A stretch of 64,000 nucleotides of DNA from Prevotella sp. UBA2809. Its GTDB lineage: Bacteria > Bacteroidota > Bacteroidia > Bacteroidales > Bacteroidaceae. The stretch is from contig DEHD01000042.1 of NCBI GenBank assembly GCA_002351725.1, forward strand, positions 18,481 through 82,480, written 5' to 3'. Of the stretch, positions 44,882 to 52,186 are shown in pieces. The stretch's first letter is position 1. Each line of letters begins with the position of its first letter. The notes beneath the pieces were generated by a model. The model worked only from the letters and a program-made list of their open reading frames with translations, had not been told where the DNA came from and did not search any database. The position numbers were made by a program, and so were the translations under genes.

Positions 44882-45741
44882 GACAACGATTTATATATAT
44901 TATAATAGGTATAACCCTTTGCCTTGGCGCGCATTCCAAGCGCTTTGGCGATGTTAGGCAGCACCCTAACGACAGCATCACCGTATGCAAATTGCTGGCT
45001 GAGGCTAAGCAGCTGCCTTCGTCAACAAATCTGCCGCTGTTCTTTGCGCAGAAGTTCATAGGGCGTCCTTATGTGGCCAGCACCCTCGAGGGCGATGCCG
45101 ATGAGCGTTTGGTGATAAACACCCGTGAGCTCGATTGTACCACGCTTGTAGAGAATGTTGTGGCACTAACCCTTTGCGCTCAGAACAAGCAATACACCTA
45201 TCACGCCTACAAGCGTGCGCTTGTAAACCTCCGCTACCGTGGCGGCGTTATCGATGGCTATCCCTCGCGCCTGCATTATTTCACCGAGTGGATTACCGAT
45301 AATACCAAGTCGGGCATGGTTTCCGAGGTTCAGATGTCAAAAGCGCCTTTCACTGCAGTTCAAACCGTCAAGGTTAACTATATGAGCACCCATCCTCAAA
45401 GCTATCAGGCTCTTCGCGAGCATCCTGAGTTCGTTAGCGCCATCAGCAAGATGGAAAAGCAGGTGTCGGGTGCTAAGTATCGCTTCATCCCCAAGAAGTC
45501 TGTTGGTAATAAGTCGCTTCTTCGCAAGGTCATCAACGATGGCGATATCATTGCCATCACCTGTAAGAAGGCCGGCCTCGATATTGCCCACTTGGGCTTT
45601 GCCGTATGGAAGAAGGATGGATTGCATCTGCTCAATGCGTCGCAACTGCACAAAAAGGTGGTTCTTGAGCCCATGACGCTCTACAAGTACCTGCAGAAGC
45701 ACTCATCGCACACTGGAATAAGAATAATAAGGATAATATAA
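44878..45741 (+). CDS. DUF1460 protein (NlpC/P60-like amidase)
   Basis: A 287-residue exported protein of the DUF1460 family, which has an NlpC/P60-like fold and includes peptidoglycan amidases. The catalytic Cys lies in RELDCTTLVEN (Cys87); the His and polar partner are probably in LDIAHLGFAVWKKDGLHLLNAS. A signal peptide is present (IIIGITLCLGAHS). It is expected to cut muropeptides in the periplasm. The overlap with the DUF4421 gene by 4 bp and the YkvA-like gene 32 bp downstream suggest an envelope operon. Confidence 0.8.
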   Translation: MRQRFIYIIIGITLCLGAHSKRFGDVRQHPNDSITVCKLLAEAKQLPSSTNLPLFFAQKFIGRPYVASTLEGDADERLVINTRELDCTTLVENVVALTLCAQNKQYTYHAYKRALVNLRYRGGVIDGYPSRLHYFTEWITDNTKSGMVSEVQMSKAPFTAVQTVKVNYMSTHPQSYQALREHPEFVSAISKMEKQVSGAKYRFIPKKSVGNKSLLRKVINDGDIIAITCKKAGLDIAHLGFAVWKKDGLHLLNASQLHKKVVLEPMTLYKYLQKHSSHTGIRIIRII

Positions 45742-45757
45742 TAATAATAACTTAACC

Positions 45758-45766
45758 AAAGGAGAG
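45758..45766 (+). promoter_or_regulatory. Shine-Dalgarno-like ribosome binding site
   Basis: AAAGGAGAG, 7 bp before the ATG at 45774. Strong SD sequences are otherwise not seen before genes in this window. Confidence 0.6.
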
Positions 45767-45773
45767 AGAAAAT

Positions 45774-46166
45774 ATGGAATTACCCGATTTTATGAGTTAT
45801 GCGAACAAGTTTTCGCAGTCGGAGTTTGCCGAGAAGATTGCACGTATAGCAAAGCGTGCTGGTGCAAAAATGGTTTATGCCGCTCTTATCTTGTATTACA
45901 CCCTTCAGAGCGACAAGGTTAGCAAGGCAGATAAGGCTATCATCATTGGTGCCCTGGGCTATATGATCAGCCCGCTCGATGTTATTCCTGATGCTATCCC
46001 CATCGCTGGTCTTACCGACGATTTGGCCGTACTTCTTTACGTGCTTAAGAAGGTATGGACGGGCATCGACCCAGAGATTGTAGAGCAAGCCAAGAGCAAG
46101 CTGTCGCGCTGGTTCGACGAAGAGGAAATAGCTGAGATAGGCGATATCTTCGAAGCTGAAGAATAA
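45774..46166 (+). CDS. YkvA-family (DUF1232) membrane protein
   Basis: A 130-residue protein with the DUF1232 motif AIIGALGYMISPLDVIPDAIPIAGLTDDLAVL around residues 60-95, which forms a short membrane hairpin. The family occurs widely with unknown function. It is preceded by an unusually good ribosome binding site and followed by a strong terminator. It may be the last gene of the DUF4421-DUF1460 transcript or have its own promoter; none was recognised in the 32-bp gap. Confidence 0.85.
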   Translation: MELPDFMSYANKFSQSEFAEKIARIAKRAGAKMVYAALILYYTLQSDKVSKADKAIIIGALGYMISPLDVIPDAIPIAGLTDDLAVLLYVLKKVWTGIDPEIVEQAKSKLSRWFDEEEIAEIGDIFEAEE

Positions 46167-46198
46167 AAAAACCTCCCGTTTTGGGAGGTCTTTTTTTT
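46165..46198. terminator. Terminator between ykvA-like and serine palmitoyltransferase genes
   Basis: ACCTCCC (46171-46177) and GGGAGGT (46183-46189) around a 5-nt loop, with A and T runs on both sides. It overlaps the 3' end of the leftward gene. Confidence 0.85.
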
Positions 46199-47384
46199 AT
46201 TTGATAATTCCTTGTTCTACAAATATCTTCTTCAGTGCTACTACCGAGCGGTCAACCTGCTCCTTAGTGTGAGTAGCCATCAGAGCGTAGCGTACCAGAG
46301 TGTCCTGAGGTGCACATGCTGGTGGGATAACAGGGTTGATAAACACGCCAGCCTTGAAAGCCAGAGCGGTTACCAAGAATGTCTTGTCTACATCGCGCAC
46401 GTAAAGAGGTATGATAGGACTCTCGGTCTCACCAATCTCGAAGCCCTCCTCGCGGAAACGCTTCAGAGCGTAGTTTGTAACATCCCACAAAGCCTGAATG
46501 CGCTCTGGCTCCTGCTGGATGATGTGCAGAGCCTCGAGAGCAGCAGCTGTAGCGGCTGGAGTGTTAGATGCTGAGAAGATGTAGGTACGGCAAGTGTGGC
46601 GCAGGTAGTTGATGGTATCCCAGTCGGAAGCGATGAAACCACCGATTGAAGCCAGACTCTTAGAGAATGTACCCATGATAAGGTCAACCTCGTCTGTCAG
46701 TCCGAAGTGATCGCAAACACCACGACCCTGCTTACCGAATACGCCGATGCCATGAGCCTCGTCAACCATGATAGAGCAGTTGTACTTGTGCTTGAGTTCA
46801 ACGATTGCAGGCAGGTTAGCCAAGTCGCCCTCCATTGAGAATACACCGTCAACAACAATCAGCTTTACAGCCTCCTGTGGCAGTTTCTGCAGCACGCGCT
46901 CCAGATCAGCCATGTCATTGTGCTTGTAGTGCAACTGACGGGCAAAAGCCAAACGACGTCCATCAACGATAGATGCATGGTCGCGATCATCGCAGATAAC
47001 GTAGTCGTCCTTGCTAAGCAATGCTGGTATAACACCCTGGTTTACTGAGAAACCAGTAGAGAGGCAAAGGCAATCGTCCTTACCAATAAACTTTGAGATT
47101 TCTTTTTCGAGTTTAACGTGCAGGTCGAGTGTTCCGTTAAGGAATCTACTACCGGCACAACCTGAACCGTACTTGTCGAGTGCAGCCTTGGCTGCATCAA
47201 TAATACGCTGGTCGCCAGTAAGACCTGTATAGGCATTAGAGCCGAACATCAGCACCTTGTGGCCACCCATCTCAACTTCCGTTCCCTGCTTTCCTTCTAT
47301 CTCGCGGAAATAGGGATATACGTCAGCCTCCATAAACTTCTGTGGCTCACGATAATGCTTGAATCTTTCTTGTAACTGTCCCAT
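46197..47384 (-). CDS. spt: Serine palmitoyltransferase (sphingolipid synthesis)
   Basis: A 395-residue PLP-dependent alpha-oxoamine synthase that joins serine and an acyl-CoA to start sphingolipid synthesis. The sequence matches what I recall of the Bacteroides enzyme, not only the glycine acetyltransferase branch: YFREIEGKQGTEVEMGGHKV, FGSNAYTGLTGD, GSGCAGSRFLNGT, VDEAHGIGVFGKQGRG, and PLP Lys242 in GTFSKSLASIGG. The start is MGQLQERFKHY at 47384; the frame upstream crosses the promoter. The divergent lipid kinase gene suggests a lipid locus. Glycine C-acetyltransferase is the alternative annotation. Confidence 0.88.
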   Translation of the reverse strand: MGQLQERFKHYREPQKFMEADVYPYFREIEGKQGTEVEMGGHKVLMFGSNAYTGLTGDQRIIDAAKAALDKYGSGCAGSRFLNGTLDLHVKLEKEISKFIGKDDCLCLSTGFSVNQGVIPALLSKDDYVICDDRDHASIVDGRRLAFARQLHYKHNDMADLERVLQKLPQEAVKLIVVDGVFSMEGDLANLPAIVELKHKYNCSIMVDEAHGIGVFGKQGRGVCDHFGLTDEVDLIMGTFSKSLASIGGFIASDWDTINYLRHTCRTYIFSASNTPAATAAALEALHIIQQEPERIQALWDVTNYALKRFREEGFEIGETESPIIPLYVRDVDKTFLVTALAFKAGVFINPVIPPACAPQDTLVRYALMATHTKEQVDRSVVALKKIFVEQGIIK

Positions 47385-47427
47385 TCCGATTAGGTATGTT
47401 CTTTGTTCGTTTTTAATTTTCAGGGTG

Positions 47428-47459
47428 CAAAGATACACATTTTTTGGTAAAACGTGCAA
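47428..47459 (-). promoter_or_regulatory. Promoter of the serine palmitoyltransferase gene
   Basis: On the minus strand TTG (47459-47457), 21 bp, TATCTTTG (47435-47428). It lies back to back with the promoter of the lipid kinase. Confidence 0.65.
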
Positions 47460-47478
47460 CATTTTCTAAAAAAATTAG

Positions 47479-47486
47479 TAATTTTG
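47479..47486 (+). promoter_or_regulatory. -7 box of the lipid kinase gene
   Basis: TAATTTTG, followed by the ATG only 9 bases later, so the mRNA leader is very short. Confidence 0.65.
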
Positions 47487-47495
47487 CACACGCTT

Positions 47496-48533
47496 ATGAT
47501 GAAAAAGAGAAAAATTACATTCATATTGAACCCGAAATCGGGCACATCATCAAAAGCAGAGGTGCCCGCCATGATAGAACAGACGCTTGACCACGAGCTG
47601 TTCGATATCGAAATATGCTTTACCGAATATCGAGGTCATGCAGCCGAAATAGCAAAGCGAAAAGCCGAAGACGGCGTTGATATAGTTGTGGCCGTTGGCG
47701 GCGATGGTACCGTTAACGAGGTTGCACGCTCATTAGTTCACACCGATACCGCATTGGCCATCATCCCTTGTGGCAGCGGAAACGGCTTGGCACGCCATTT
47801 GTGCTTGCCAATGGACATTAAAAAAGCCCTGAACATTATTAACAGTTGCAAGATTGAGTCTTTCGACTACGGAGTTATCAACGGCATGCCTTTCTTCTGC
47901 ACTTGTGGAATGGGATTCGATGCCTTTATCTCGCTCAAGTTTGCCGAGGCCGGTAAGCGCGGACCTATCACCTATGTTGAGAACGTGCTTAAGGAGGGAT
48001 TGAAATACAAACCCGAGACTTACGAAGTAAGCGACGATACAGGGGCTAAGAAGTATAAGGCCTTCCTCATAGCTTGTGCCAACGCATCGCAGTATGGCAA
48101 CAATGCCTACATAGCTCCGGGAGCCACAATGAAGGATGGCGAGATGGACGTTATCGTTATGGAGCCGTTCACCGCGCTCGATGCTCCGCAGATTGCCGCC
48201 GACTTGTTTATGAAGACTCTTGGCAACAACTCGAAGATCAAGACCTTTCGTACCAAAAAGTTGCACATCAGCCGTAAGCAGGCTGGGGCGATACACTACG
48301 ATGGCGACCCTATTATGACCGATAGCGAGATTGACGTTCATATTGAGCACCACGGCATAAAGATTCTCACCAATCCTGAGGCTACCGAGGATAAGGCTCA
48401 ACCCAATGCAGTGCTTAATGCTTTTAGCGACTTCTTTAATAATATAAATAATGTACGCGAGGATATAGAGCGCCAAGGCCATCGCATTCAGGTCATCAAC
48501 AAGGTGCTCTTGCGCAAACTTACTAAATTATAA
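47496..48533 (+). CDS. Diacylglycerol/sphingoid-kinase family lipid kinase
   Basis: A 345-residue DAGK-catalytic-domain protein. Motifs: FILNPKSGTSSK, VVAVGGDGTVNEVARSL (nucleotide loop), IIPCGSGNGLARHL, and the C-terminal YDGDPIM. It phosphorylates a lipid hydroxyl, such as diacylglycerol, or a sphingoid base or ceramide. Divergence from the serine palmitoyltransferase gene, with 111 bp between start codons, makes a sphingolipid substrate attractive, but this is inference. ATG codons at 47496 and 47499 are adjacent; the earlier is used. The frame further upstream crosses the promoter. Confidence 0.85.
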   Translation: MMKKRKITFILNPKSGTSSKAEVPAMIEQTLDHELFDIEICFTEYRGHAAEIAKRKAEDGVDIVVAVGGDGTVNEVARSLVHTDTALAIIPCGSGNGLARHLCLPMDIKKALNIINSCKIESFDYGVINGMPFFCTCGMGFDAFISLKFAEAGKRGPITYVENVLKEGLKYKPETYEVSDDTGAKKYKAFLIACANASQYGNNAYIAPGATMKDGEMDVIVMEPFTALDAPQIAADLFMKTLGNNSKIKTFRTKKLHISRKQAGAIHYDGDPIMTDSEIDVHIEHHGIKILTNPEATEDKAQPNAVLNAFSDFFNNINNVREDIERQGHRIQVINKVLLRKLTKL

Positions 48534-48557
48534 AATCCGTAGGTAAAACTAAATATT

Positions 48558-48734
48558 ATGCAGCAGATTTTGGTAGTTTTAGCAATTTGGGCATCATTAG
48601 CATACGCTTGCTGGTGGGGATGGCAGAACATTAAAAATGCCAAAGATCCCTGCGAAGGATGCTCCGGATGTCAGCTAAAAGACCTAAAAAACTGCCAAAA
48701 ACAGAAAAAATCATGCTGTTGTGCAAAAAAATAG
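48558..48734 (+). CDS. Small Cys-rich membrane protein (FeoB-associated type)
   Basis: A 58-residue protein: one N-terminal membrane segment (ILVVLAIWASLAYACWWGW) followed by a charged tail with eight cysteines in the whole protein, including CEGCSGC and CCC near the end. This is the plan of FeoB-associated Cys-rich membrane proteins (PF12669-like), although no feoB is present in the window. A metal-binding role is inference. It begins 24 bp after the lipid kinase stop codon, perhaps on the same transcript. Confidence 0.75.
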   Translation: MQQILVVLAIWASLAYACWWGWQNIKNAKDPCEGCSGCQLKDLKNCQKQKKSCCCAKK

Positions 48735-48742
48735 CTAAAAAA

Positions 48743-48774
48743 TTTGGTGGGTTCAAAAAAACTTAGTACCTTTG
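48743..48774 (+). promoter_or_regulatory. Promoter of the tRNA-Cys/tRNA-Pro operon
   Basis: TTTG (48743-48746 with preceding T), 20 bp, TACCTTTG (48767-48774). The start region CACCCGCAAA and the TTTGGTGGG are nearly identical to the tRNA-Phe promoter at 2.5 kb. Confidence 0.82.
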
Positions 48775-48792
48775 CACCCGCAAACGACAAAA

Positions 48793-48864
48793 GGTGCCTT
48801 GGATGAGTGGCTTAGTCAACGGTCTGCAAAACCGTCTACGGCGGTTCGAATCCGCCAGGCACCT
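48793..48864 (+). tRNA. tRNA-Cys (GCA)
   Basis: A 72-nt cloverleaf with acceptor GGTGCCT and AGGCACC, anticodon GCA at 48826-48828, T-loop GGTTCGAATCC, and discriminator U, as usual for tRNA-Cys. CCA is not encoded. Confidence 0.95.
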
Positions 48865-48884
48865 CAGAAATTTGCAAGAGAAAA

Positions 48885-48960
48885 CGAGGTGTAGCGCAGT
48901 TGGTAGCGTTCCTGGTTTGGGACCAGGCTGTCGCAGGTTCGAGTCCTGTCACCTCGACCA
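48885..48960 (+). tRNA. tRNA-Pro (TGG)
   Basis: Acceptor CGAGGTG pairs with CACCTCG, anticodon stem CCTGG/CCAGG with anticodon TGG at 48918-48920, T-arm GCAGGTTCGAGTCCTGT. Discriminator A is followed by an encoded CCA, in contrast to the two other tRNAs here. It is read with tRNA-Cys, 20 bp upstream. Confidence 0.95.
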
Positions 48961-48966
48961 AATAGA

Positions 48967-49007
48967 ATCCCGCTGAAAATTGATTCTCAGCGGGATTTGT
49001 TTTTTTA
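48967..49007 (+). terminator. Terminator of the tRNA-Cys/tRNA-Pro operon
   Basis: AATCCCGCTGA (48967-48977) and TCAGCGGGATT (48988-48998) form an 11-bp stem, followed by a T-run. Confidence 0.9.
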
Positions 49008-49043
49008 CGTCACATCATGGGGGCGTGCGTTTTTTTAATTGAT

Positions 49044-49229
49044 ATGGCTATACAGGTAACATATAGGAGAACAAGAAGACTGTTAATGCGCATTGTGAAA
49101 AATGGCGATGTGCATGTGTCGGCACCTATTGGTATGCCTAAAAAGGAGGTGGAGCGGTTCATTGATGAACATCGTGAGTGGATTGCCGAGGCACGCAAGG
49201 TTACGATTTCCAGTGTCAGGATGTCTTAG
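49044..49229 (+). pseudogene. Truncated YgjP-like (M48-type) metallopeptidase remnant
   Basis: The 61-residue frame (from MAIQVTYRRTRRL) matches the N-terminal segment of YgjP/DUF45 metallopeptidases: RRTRRLLMRIVKNGDVHVSAP then ERFIDEHREWIAEARK. The zinc motif HExxH and everything after it are missing; the frame ends with unrelated residues (VTISSVRMS). It lies just behind the tRNA terminator and runs into the convergent GNAT gene. I read it as the surviving end of a deleted gene. A functional small protein is possible but less likely. Confidence 0.6.
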
Positions 49230-49671
49230 TCCAAGTCATTCTGATATGGGGAATGCCATCGAGCATGAAAGAATCGGATGACTGTTTGAATCCTACGTTT
49301 TCATAGAAGCCTTTGGCATATTCCTGTGCCTCAATGTCTATGCATGTGGCATGGAAGCATTTTACCGCTGTGTCGATGGCATAAAGCATAATCTGCTTGC
49401 CATAGCCTCTGCCTCGCTCTGTGGTGATAACCCTTCCGATGGAAATCTCGTGCATGTGGGTTCCTGCCGGACATACACGAGCTAAAGCAACAGTCTTGCC
49501 TTCTAAGGTCAACCATAAATGAATAGAGCACTGATCATCACCGTCTAAGTCCTGATAAACGCAATTCTGTTCTACCACAAACACTTCGCTGCGTACTCTC
49601 AACAGTTCGTAAAGCTCATCTGTAGTGAGTTCTTGAAATGTTTTCTTATGTAATACAATACTCATAGCCAT
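49216..49671 (-). CDS. GNAT acetyltransferase (ElaA-like)
   Basis: A 151-residue GNAT-fold enzyme close to the ElaA branch: LRSEV-like helix (YELLRVRSEVFVVEQNCVYQDLDG), acetyl-CoA loop RVITTERGRGYGKQIM, and C-terminal EAQEYAKGFYENVGFKQ. The substrate is unknown. The start is placed at 49671 (MAMSIVLH); 49665 is also possible. It has its own promoter and stands in a stretch otherwise full of gene remnants, so it is the only intact gene between tRNA-Pro and the EamA exporter. Confidence 0.83.
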   Translation of the reverse strand: MAMSIVLHKKTFQELTTDELYELLRVRSEVFVVEQNCVYQDLDGDDQCSIHLWLTLEGKTVALARVCPAGTHMHEISIGRVITTERGRGYGKQIMLYAIDTAVKCFHATCIDIEAQEYAKGFYENVGFKQSSDSFMLDGIPHIRMTWTKTS

Positions 49672-49680
49672 TTTTGGCTG

Positions 49681-49688
49681 CAAAGATA
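49681..49688 (-). promoter_or_regulatory. -7 box of the GNAT gene
   Basis: TATCTTTG on the minus strand, 10 bp before the start codon at 49671. Confidence 0.6.
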
Positions 49689-49814
49689 GTAATAATCTGT
49701 GTATTTTCGTTATGAAATGGGGCTTTTTTCCATTTCTATACCGTCATTACGCGTTTCATTTCCAGAGCGCCCAGTTTCTTCTCGGGGGCTTTATGATTTA
49801 TTATGTTATCGGTT

Positions 49815-49964
49815 TTACGCTTTCATGCCAATGATGCCTATCTTCTCAGCATCCACATTCTCCTGTTTCGATAGAAATCGACAGCTGCCATGAAGTCCTC
49901 AGTATTTGTTTGTGCAGCCTGCCAGCATTCCGCTCAGCAGCATTGCGACTAATAATACTTTCAT
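49815..49964 (-). pseudogene. Decayed alpha/beta hydrolase lipoprotein
   Basis: From the ATG at 49964 a lipoprotein signal peptide is encoded (MKVLLVAMLLSGMLAGC), but the frame stops five codons after the Cys. In the other frames the piece TEDFMAAVDFYRN and then ENVDAEKIGIIGM follow, which together form a segment typical of dienelactone-hydrolase-like alpha/beta hydrolases up to the nucleophile elbow. So an exported hydrolase was present and has been broken by a frameshift and deletions. The sequence from 49684 to 49814 holds no recognisable gene, apart from a short open frame ending MKRVMTV. Confidence 0.6.
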
Positions 49965-49976
49965 ATATTACGATAG

Positions 49977-50678
49977 TTAAGAAAATTCAATAATTGCACT
50001 TACATCTTCTCCTATTGAAAGGGAAACTATAATCACGTTATCATTCTTGTAGATGGTAGGAACTAGCATCTCACCGAGTTTGGCAGCCACTCGGTACTCT
50101 ACCCTCAAACCGCTTACAACGTAATCCTCCGGTAACAGTTCCATCGCCATGCGGACATAGTTGGCATTGTTCACGTGCTTGTTGTAGTCGATGTCGGCAC
50201 GGAGTACTCTGATAGGCTCCAACACCTCACCATCGCTTTTGGGCAGGATGATGCGTCGGTCCTTATAGTTCATCTCCAATTGGGGTTCCAGTGTCATGGA
50301 CTGAATGGTTGCATCATCCACGCGTTTCAGTTTTCCTGCCACCTTGTCAACGAATGCTCCCATGCTCCATGTCTTGTAGCAGGGATTGCCCTATGAATCG
50401 TAGATGAACGTGTTACGGAATCCGAACATGGGTTTCATGCCATAGACGGAGGTCGTCACCTTCAGTTCCTCTTTGTATTCAGGTACTCGGATAATTTCAA
50501 CCTGCCGGGTTGCCAACAGCTGAGCCATGTTCTGCTCCGTAAAGTACTGTTTTACGCCAAGCTCTGAATCAATCCACATTTCGGAGCAGTCCTGCATCAT
50601 CTGGAGGGCAGAGTAGAGCTTCAGCCGTCCCTCGCTGTCACAGGCACTTGTCGTTACCTTATAATTCAAACTGTACAT
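49977..50678 (-). pseudogene. Acyl-ACP thioesterase interrupted by one in-frame amber codon
   Basis: The stretch encodes an acyl-ACP thioesterase-like protein of about 233 codons in one frame: MYSLNYKVTTSACDSEGRL, the hotdog segment LATRQVEIIRVPEYKEEL, then FGFRNTFIYDS, a TAG at 50393-50391, GNPCYKTWSMGAF, and a second hotdog with ADIDYNKHVNNANYVRM. No frameshift is needed: only the TAG breaks it, at a place where Glu (GAG) or a similar residue is expected. It would otherwise release fatty acids from ACP. Neighbouring genes are remnants, so loss of function is the simplest reading; readthrough or a sequencing error remain possible. Confidence 0.75.
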
Positions 50679-50696
50679 GATTATTTTTTCTTTGTT

Positions 50697-50822
50697 TTAG
50701 TTTGTTATTCCTTGGCCTTCGGCACCAGCCTCTCGGGCACCGTCCATGGCACGCTTCAGCAGCTGTGCCGTGTTCATGAGGCCTGCGCATAAAAATCCTA
50801 CTGTTGACTTAAAACTTTTCAT
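50697..50822 (-). pseudogene. Fragment of an NADPH-dependent FMN reductase
   Basis: The 41-residue frame (MKSFKSTVGFLCAGLM, then NTAQLLKRAMDGAREAGAE, then GQGITN and stop) contains the flavin-loop helix of flavodoxin-like FMN reductases. The expected start (LLINGSPRKNG) is replaced by unrelated residues, and the rest of the protein is missing. It appears to be the residue of an internal deletion. It lies 18 bp upstream of the broken thioesterase on the same strand. Confidence 0.5.
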
Positions 50823-51064
50823 AATATTTGTTTTTAAATTCTCTTTTGCATAAATACATTTAAATATGGTGGCAAAATTACCAATTATCAGCATAAAATC
50901 GCTATCTTTTTAGCAAGTTTTGAGAATAATTAGGATTTGGAGATTGATATTTAGGGACATGGCGTTCCTGATAGTTGTAGCCACTGCGATGGTGTGATGG
51001 GGCGCCATTTCACAAATTCTATTAAAACTGATGGCAAAAGTACTCATTTCCCCTTTATTATTCG
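50823..51064. other. Intergenic stretch without recognisable gene
   Basis: AT-rich sequence between the FMN reductase fragment and the EamA promoter. I see no gene, hairpin or RNA that I can support. The minus-strand frame across it shows no family pattern. Confidence 0.5.
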
Positions 51065-51072
51065 TATCTTTG
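51065..51072 (+). promoter_or_regulatory. -7 box of the EamA gene
   Basis: TATCTTTG, about 30 bp before the chosen start codon; no clear -33 element. Confidence 0.65.
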
Positions 51073-51102
51073 CAGCCTTTATTAATGACAATTATGGTTG
51101 GA

Positions 51103-52035
51103 ATGAAACATAAGGGGATTATCTGTGGCATACTGGCGGCTGTCTGTTATGGCACAAATCCGTTTGGTGCCTTGCCGCTTTATGAGGAAGGCGTAAACAC
51201 TGCGTCCGTTCTCTTTTATCGTTTCTTCATGGCAGTGCTGATGCTGGCCATCATGCTAATAGTTCAGCGTAAATCATTCAGTGTCACAAAGGGTGAGCTG
51301 AAGGTTCTTGGCTCCCTCGGAATGCTTTTTGCAGCATCCAGCATCACGTATTACCAGAGTTTCCACTTTATGGATGCCGGTATTGCCTCTACCATTCTGT
51401 TTGTCTATCCTGTGATGGTGGCTGTCATTATGGCCACATTTTTCCGAGAGAAGGTTACGGCTTCAACCTTTACTTCCATCATCCTTGCCTTGGTTGGTAT
51501 CGGTCTACTATACAAGGGCGATGCAGGTGTCGCGCTTAGTACGATGGGCGTACTACTGGTGATGGTTTCCTCGCTGACTTACGCCATCTATATCGTGATT
51601 GTCAACCAGTCGAGCATCCGCATGTCGTCTTTGAAACTCACGTTCCATGTGTTGCTGATATGTATGACGTGTCTGCTGGCCTATTCATTTACTTCGCCAG
51701 AACTGCATCTGATGTTGCCGCCGTCACCCCGTGCATGGTTCTTTGCCTGTTGGCTGGGGTTGGTGCCAACGGTTCTCTCGCTGGTATTCATGACCATCGC
51801 CGTTCACGAGGTAGGAGCTACACCTACGGCCATCATGGGAGCCTTGGAGCCATTGACGGCAGTAGCCATCGGTGTGATGGTGTTTAACGAATTACTCACT
51901 TTCCGACTCGCCGTTGGAATCGTGCTTATCCTTTCTGCCGTATTGCTGATTGTGATGGGTAAGAATTTCCATCTGCGTACTATCACACATACCATAGCAA
52001 CACTCGTCAGGAAAACTTGGCGTTGGAAATCGTAA
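51103..52035 (+). CDS. EamA-family (DMT) exporter
   Basis: A 310-residue inner-membrane protein with ten hydrophobic segments in two EamA repeats: first repeat GIICGILAAVCYGTNPFGALPLY to LIYKGDAG-like loop, second repeat VLLVMVSSLTYAIYIVIVNQSS to ALEPLTAVAIGVMVFNE. The family exports amino acids or other metabolites; the substrate is unknown. Start codons at 51085, 51094 and 51103 are all downstream of the promoter; 51103 (MKHKGIICG) gives the usual N-terminus. The gap to the convergent phosphatase gene (52036-52186) holds nothing I recognise. Confidence 0.85.
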   Translation: MKHKGIICGILAAVCYGTNPFGALPLYEEGVNTASVLFYRFFMAVLMLAIMLIVQRKSFSVTKGELKVLGSLGMLFAASSITYYQSFHFMDAGIASTILFVYPVMVAVIMATFFREKVTASTFTSIILALVGIGLLYKGDAGVALSTMGVLLVMVSSLTYAIYIVIVNQSSIRMSSLKLTFHVLLICMTCLLAYSFTSPELHLMLPPSPRAWFFACWLGLVPTVLSLVFMTIAVHEVGATPTAIMGALEPLTAVAIGVMVFNELLTFRLAVGIVLILSAVLLIVMGKNFHLRTITHTIATLVRKTWRWKS

Positions 52036-52186
52036 TTCTTTAATCATCTTATCAGGAACACCGCCAACTAATGTCTGGAATTTCAGGACTCCATCCACCA
52101 GTAAGACTAAGAGTGCAAACCTGCATACACAGGTCTCACACCCAGCGAGTTTGTGGGGAAATAAATACAAACTTCACCTGATAAAA

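Noticed and set aside
49699..49893. 64-codon open frame on the plus strand in the remnant region
   Set aside because: It has no family pattern, while the opposite strand carries pieces of a hydrolase.
52049..52184. Inverted 8-mer TTATCAGG / CCTGATAA flanking the gap after the EamA gene
   Set aside because: The arms are 120 bp apart and short; a chance match is likely, and no mobile element lies between them.
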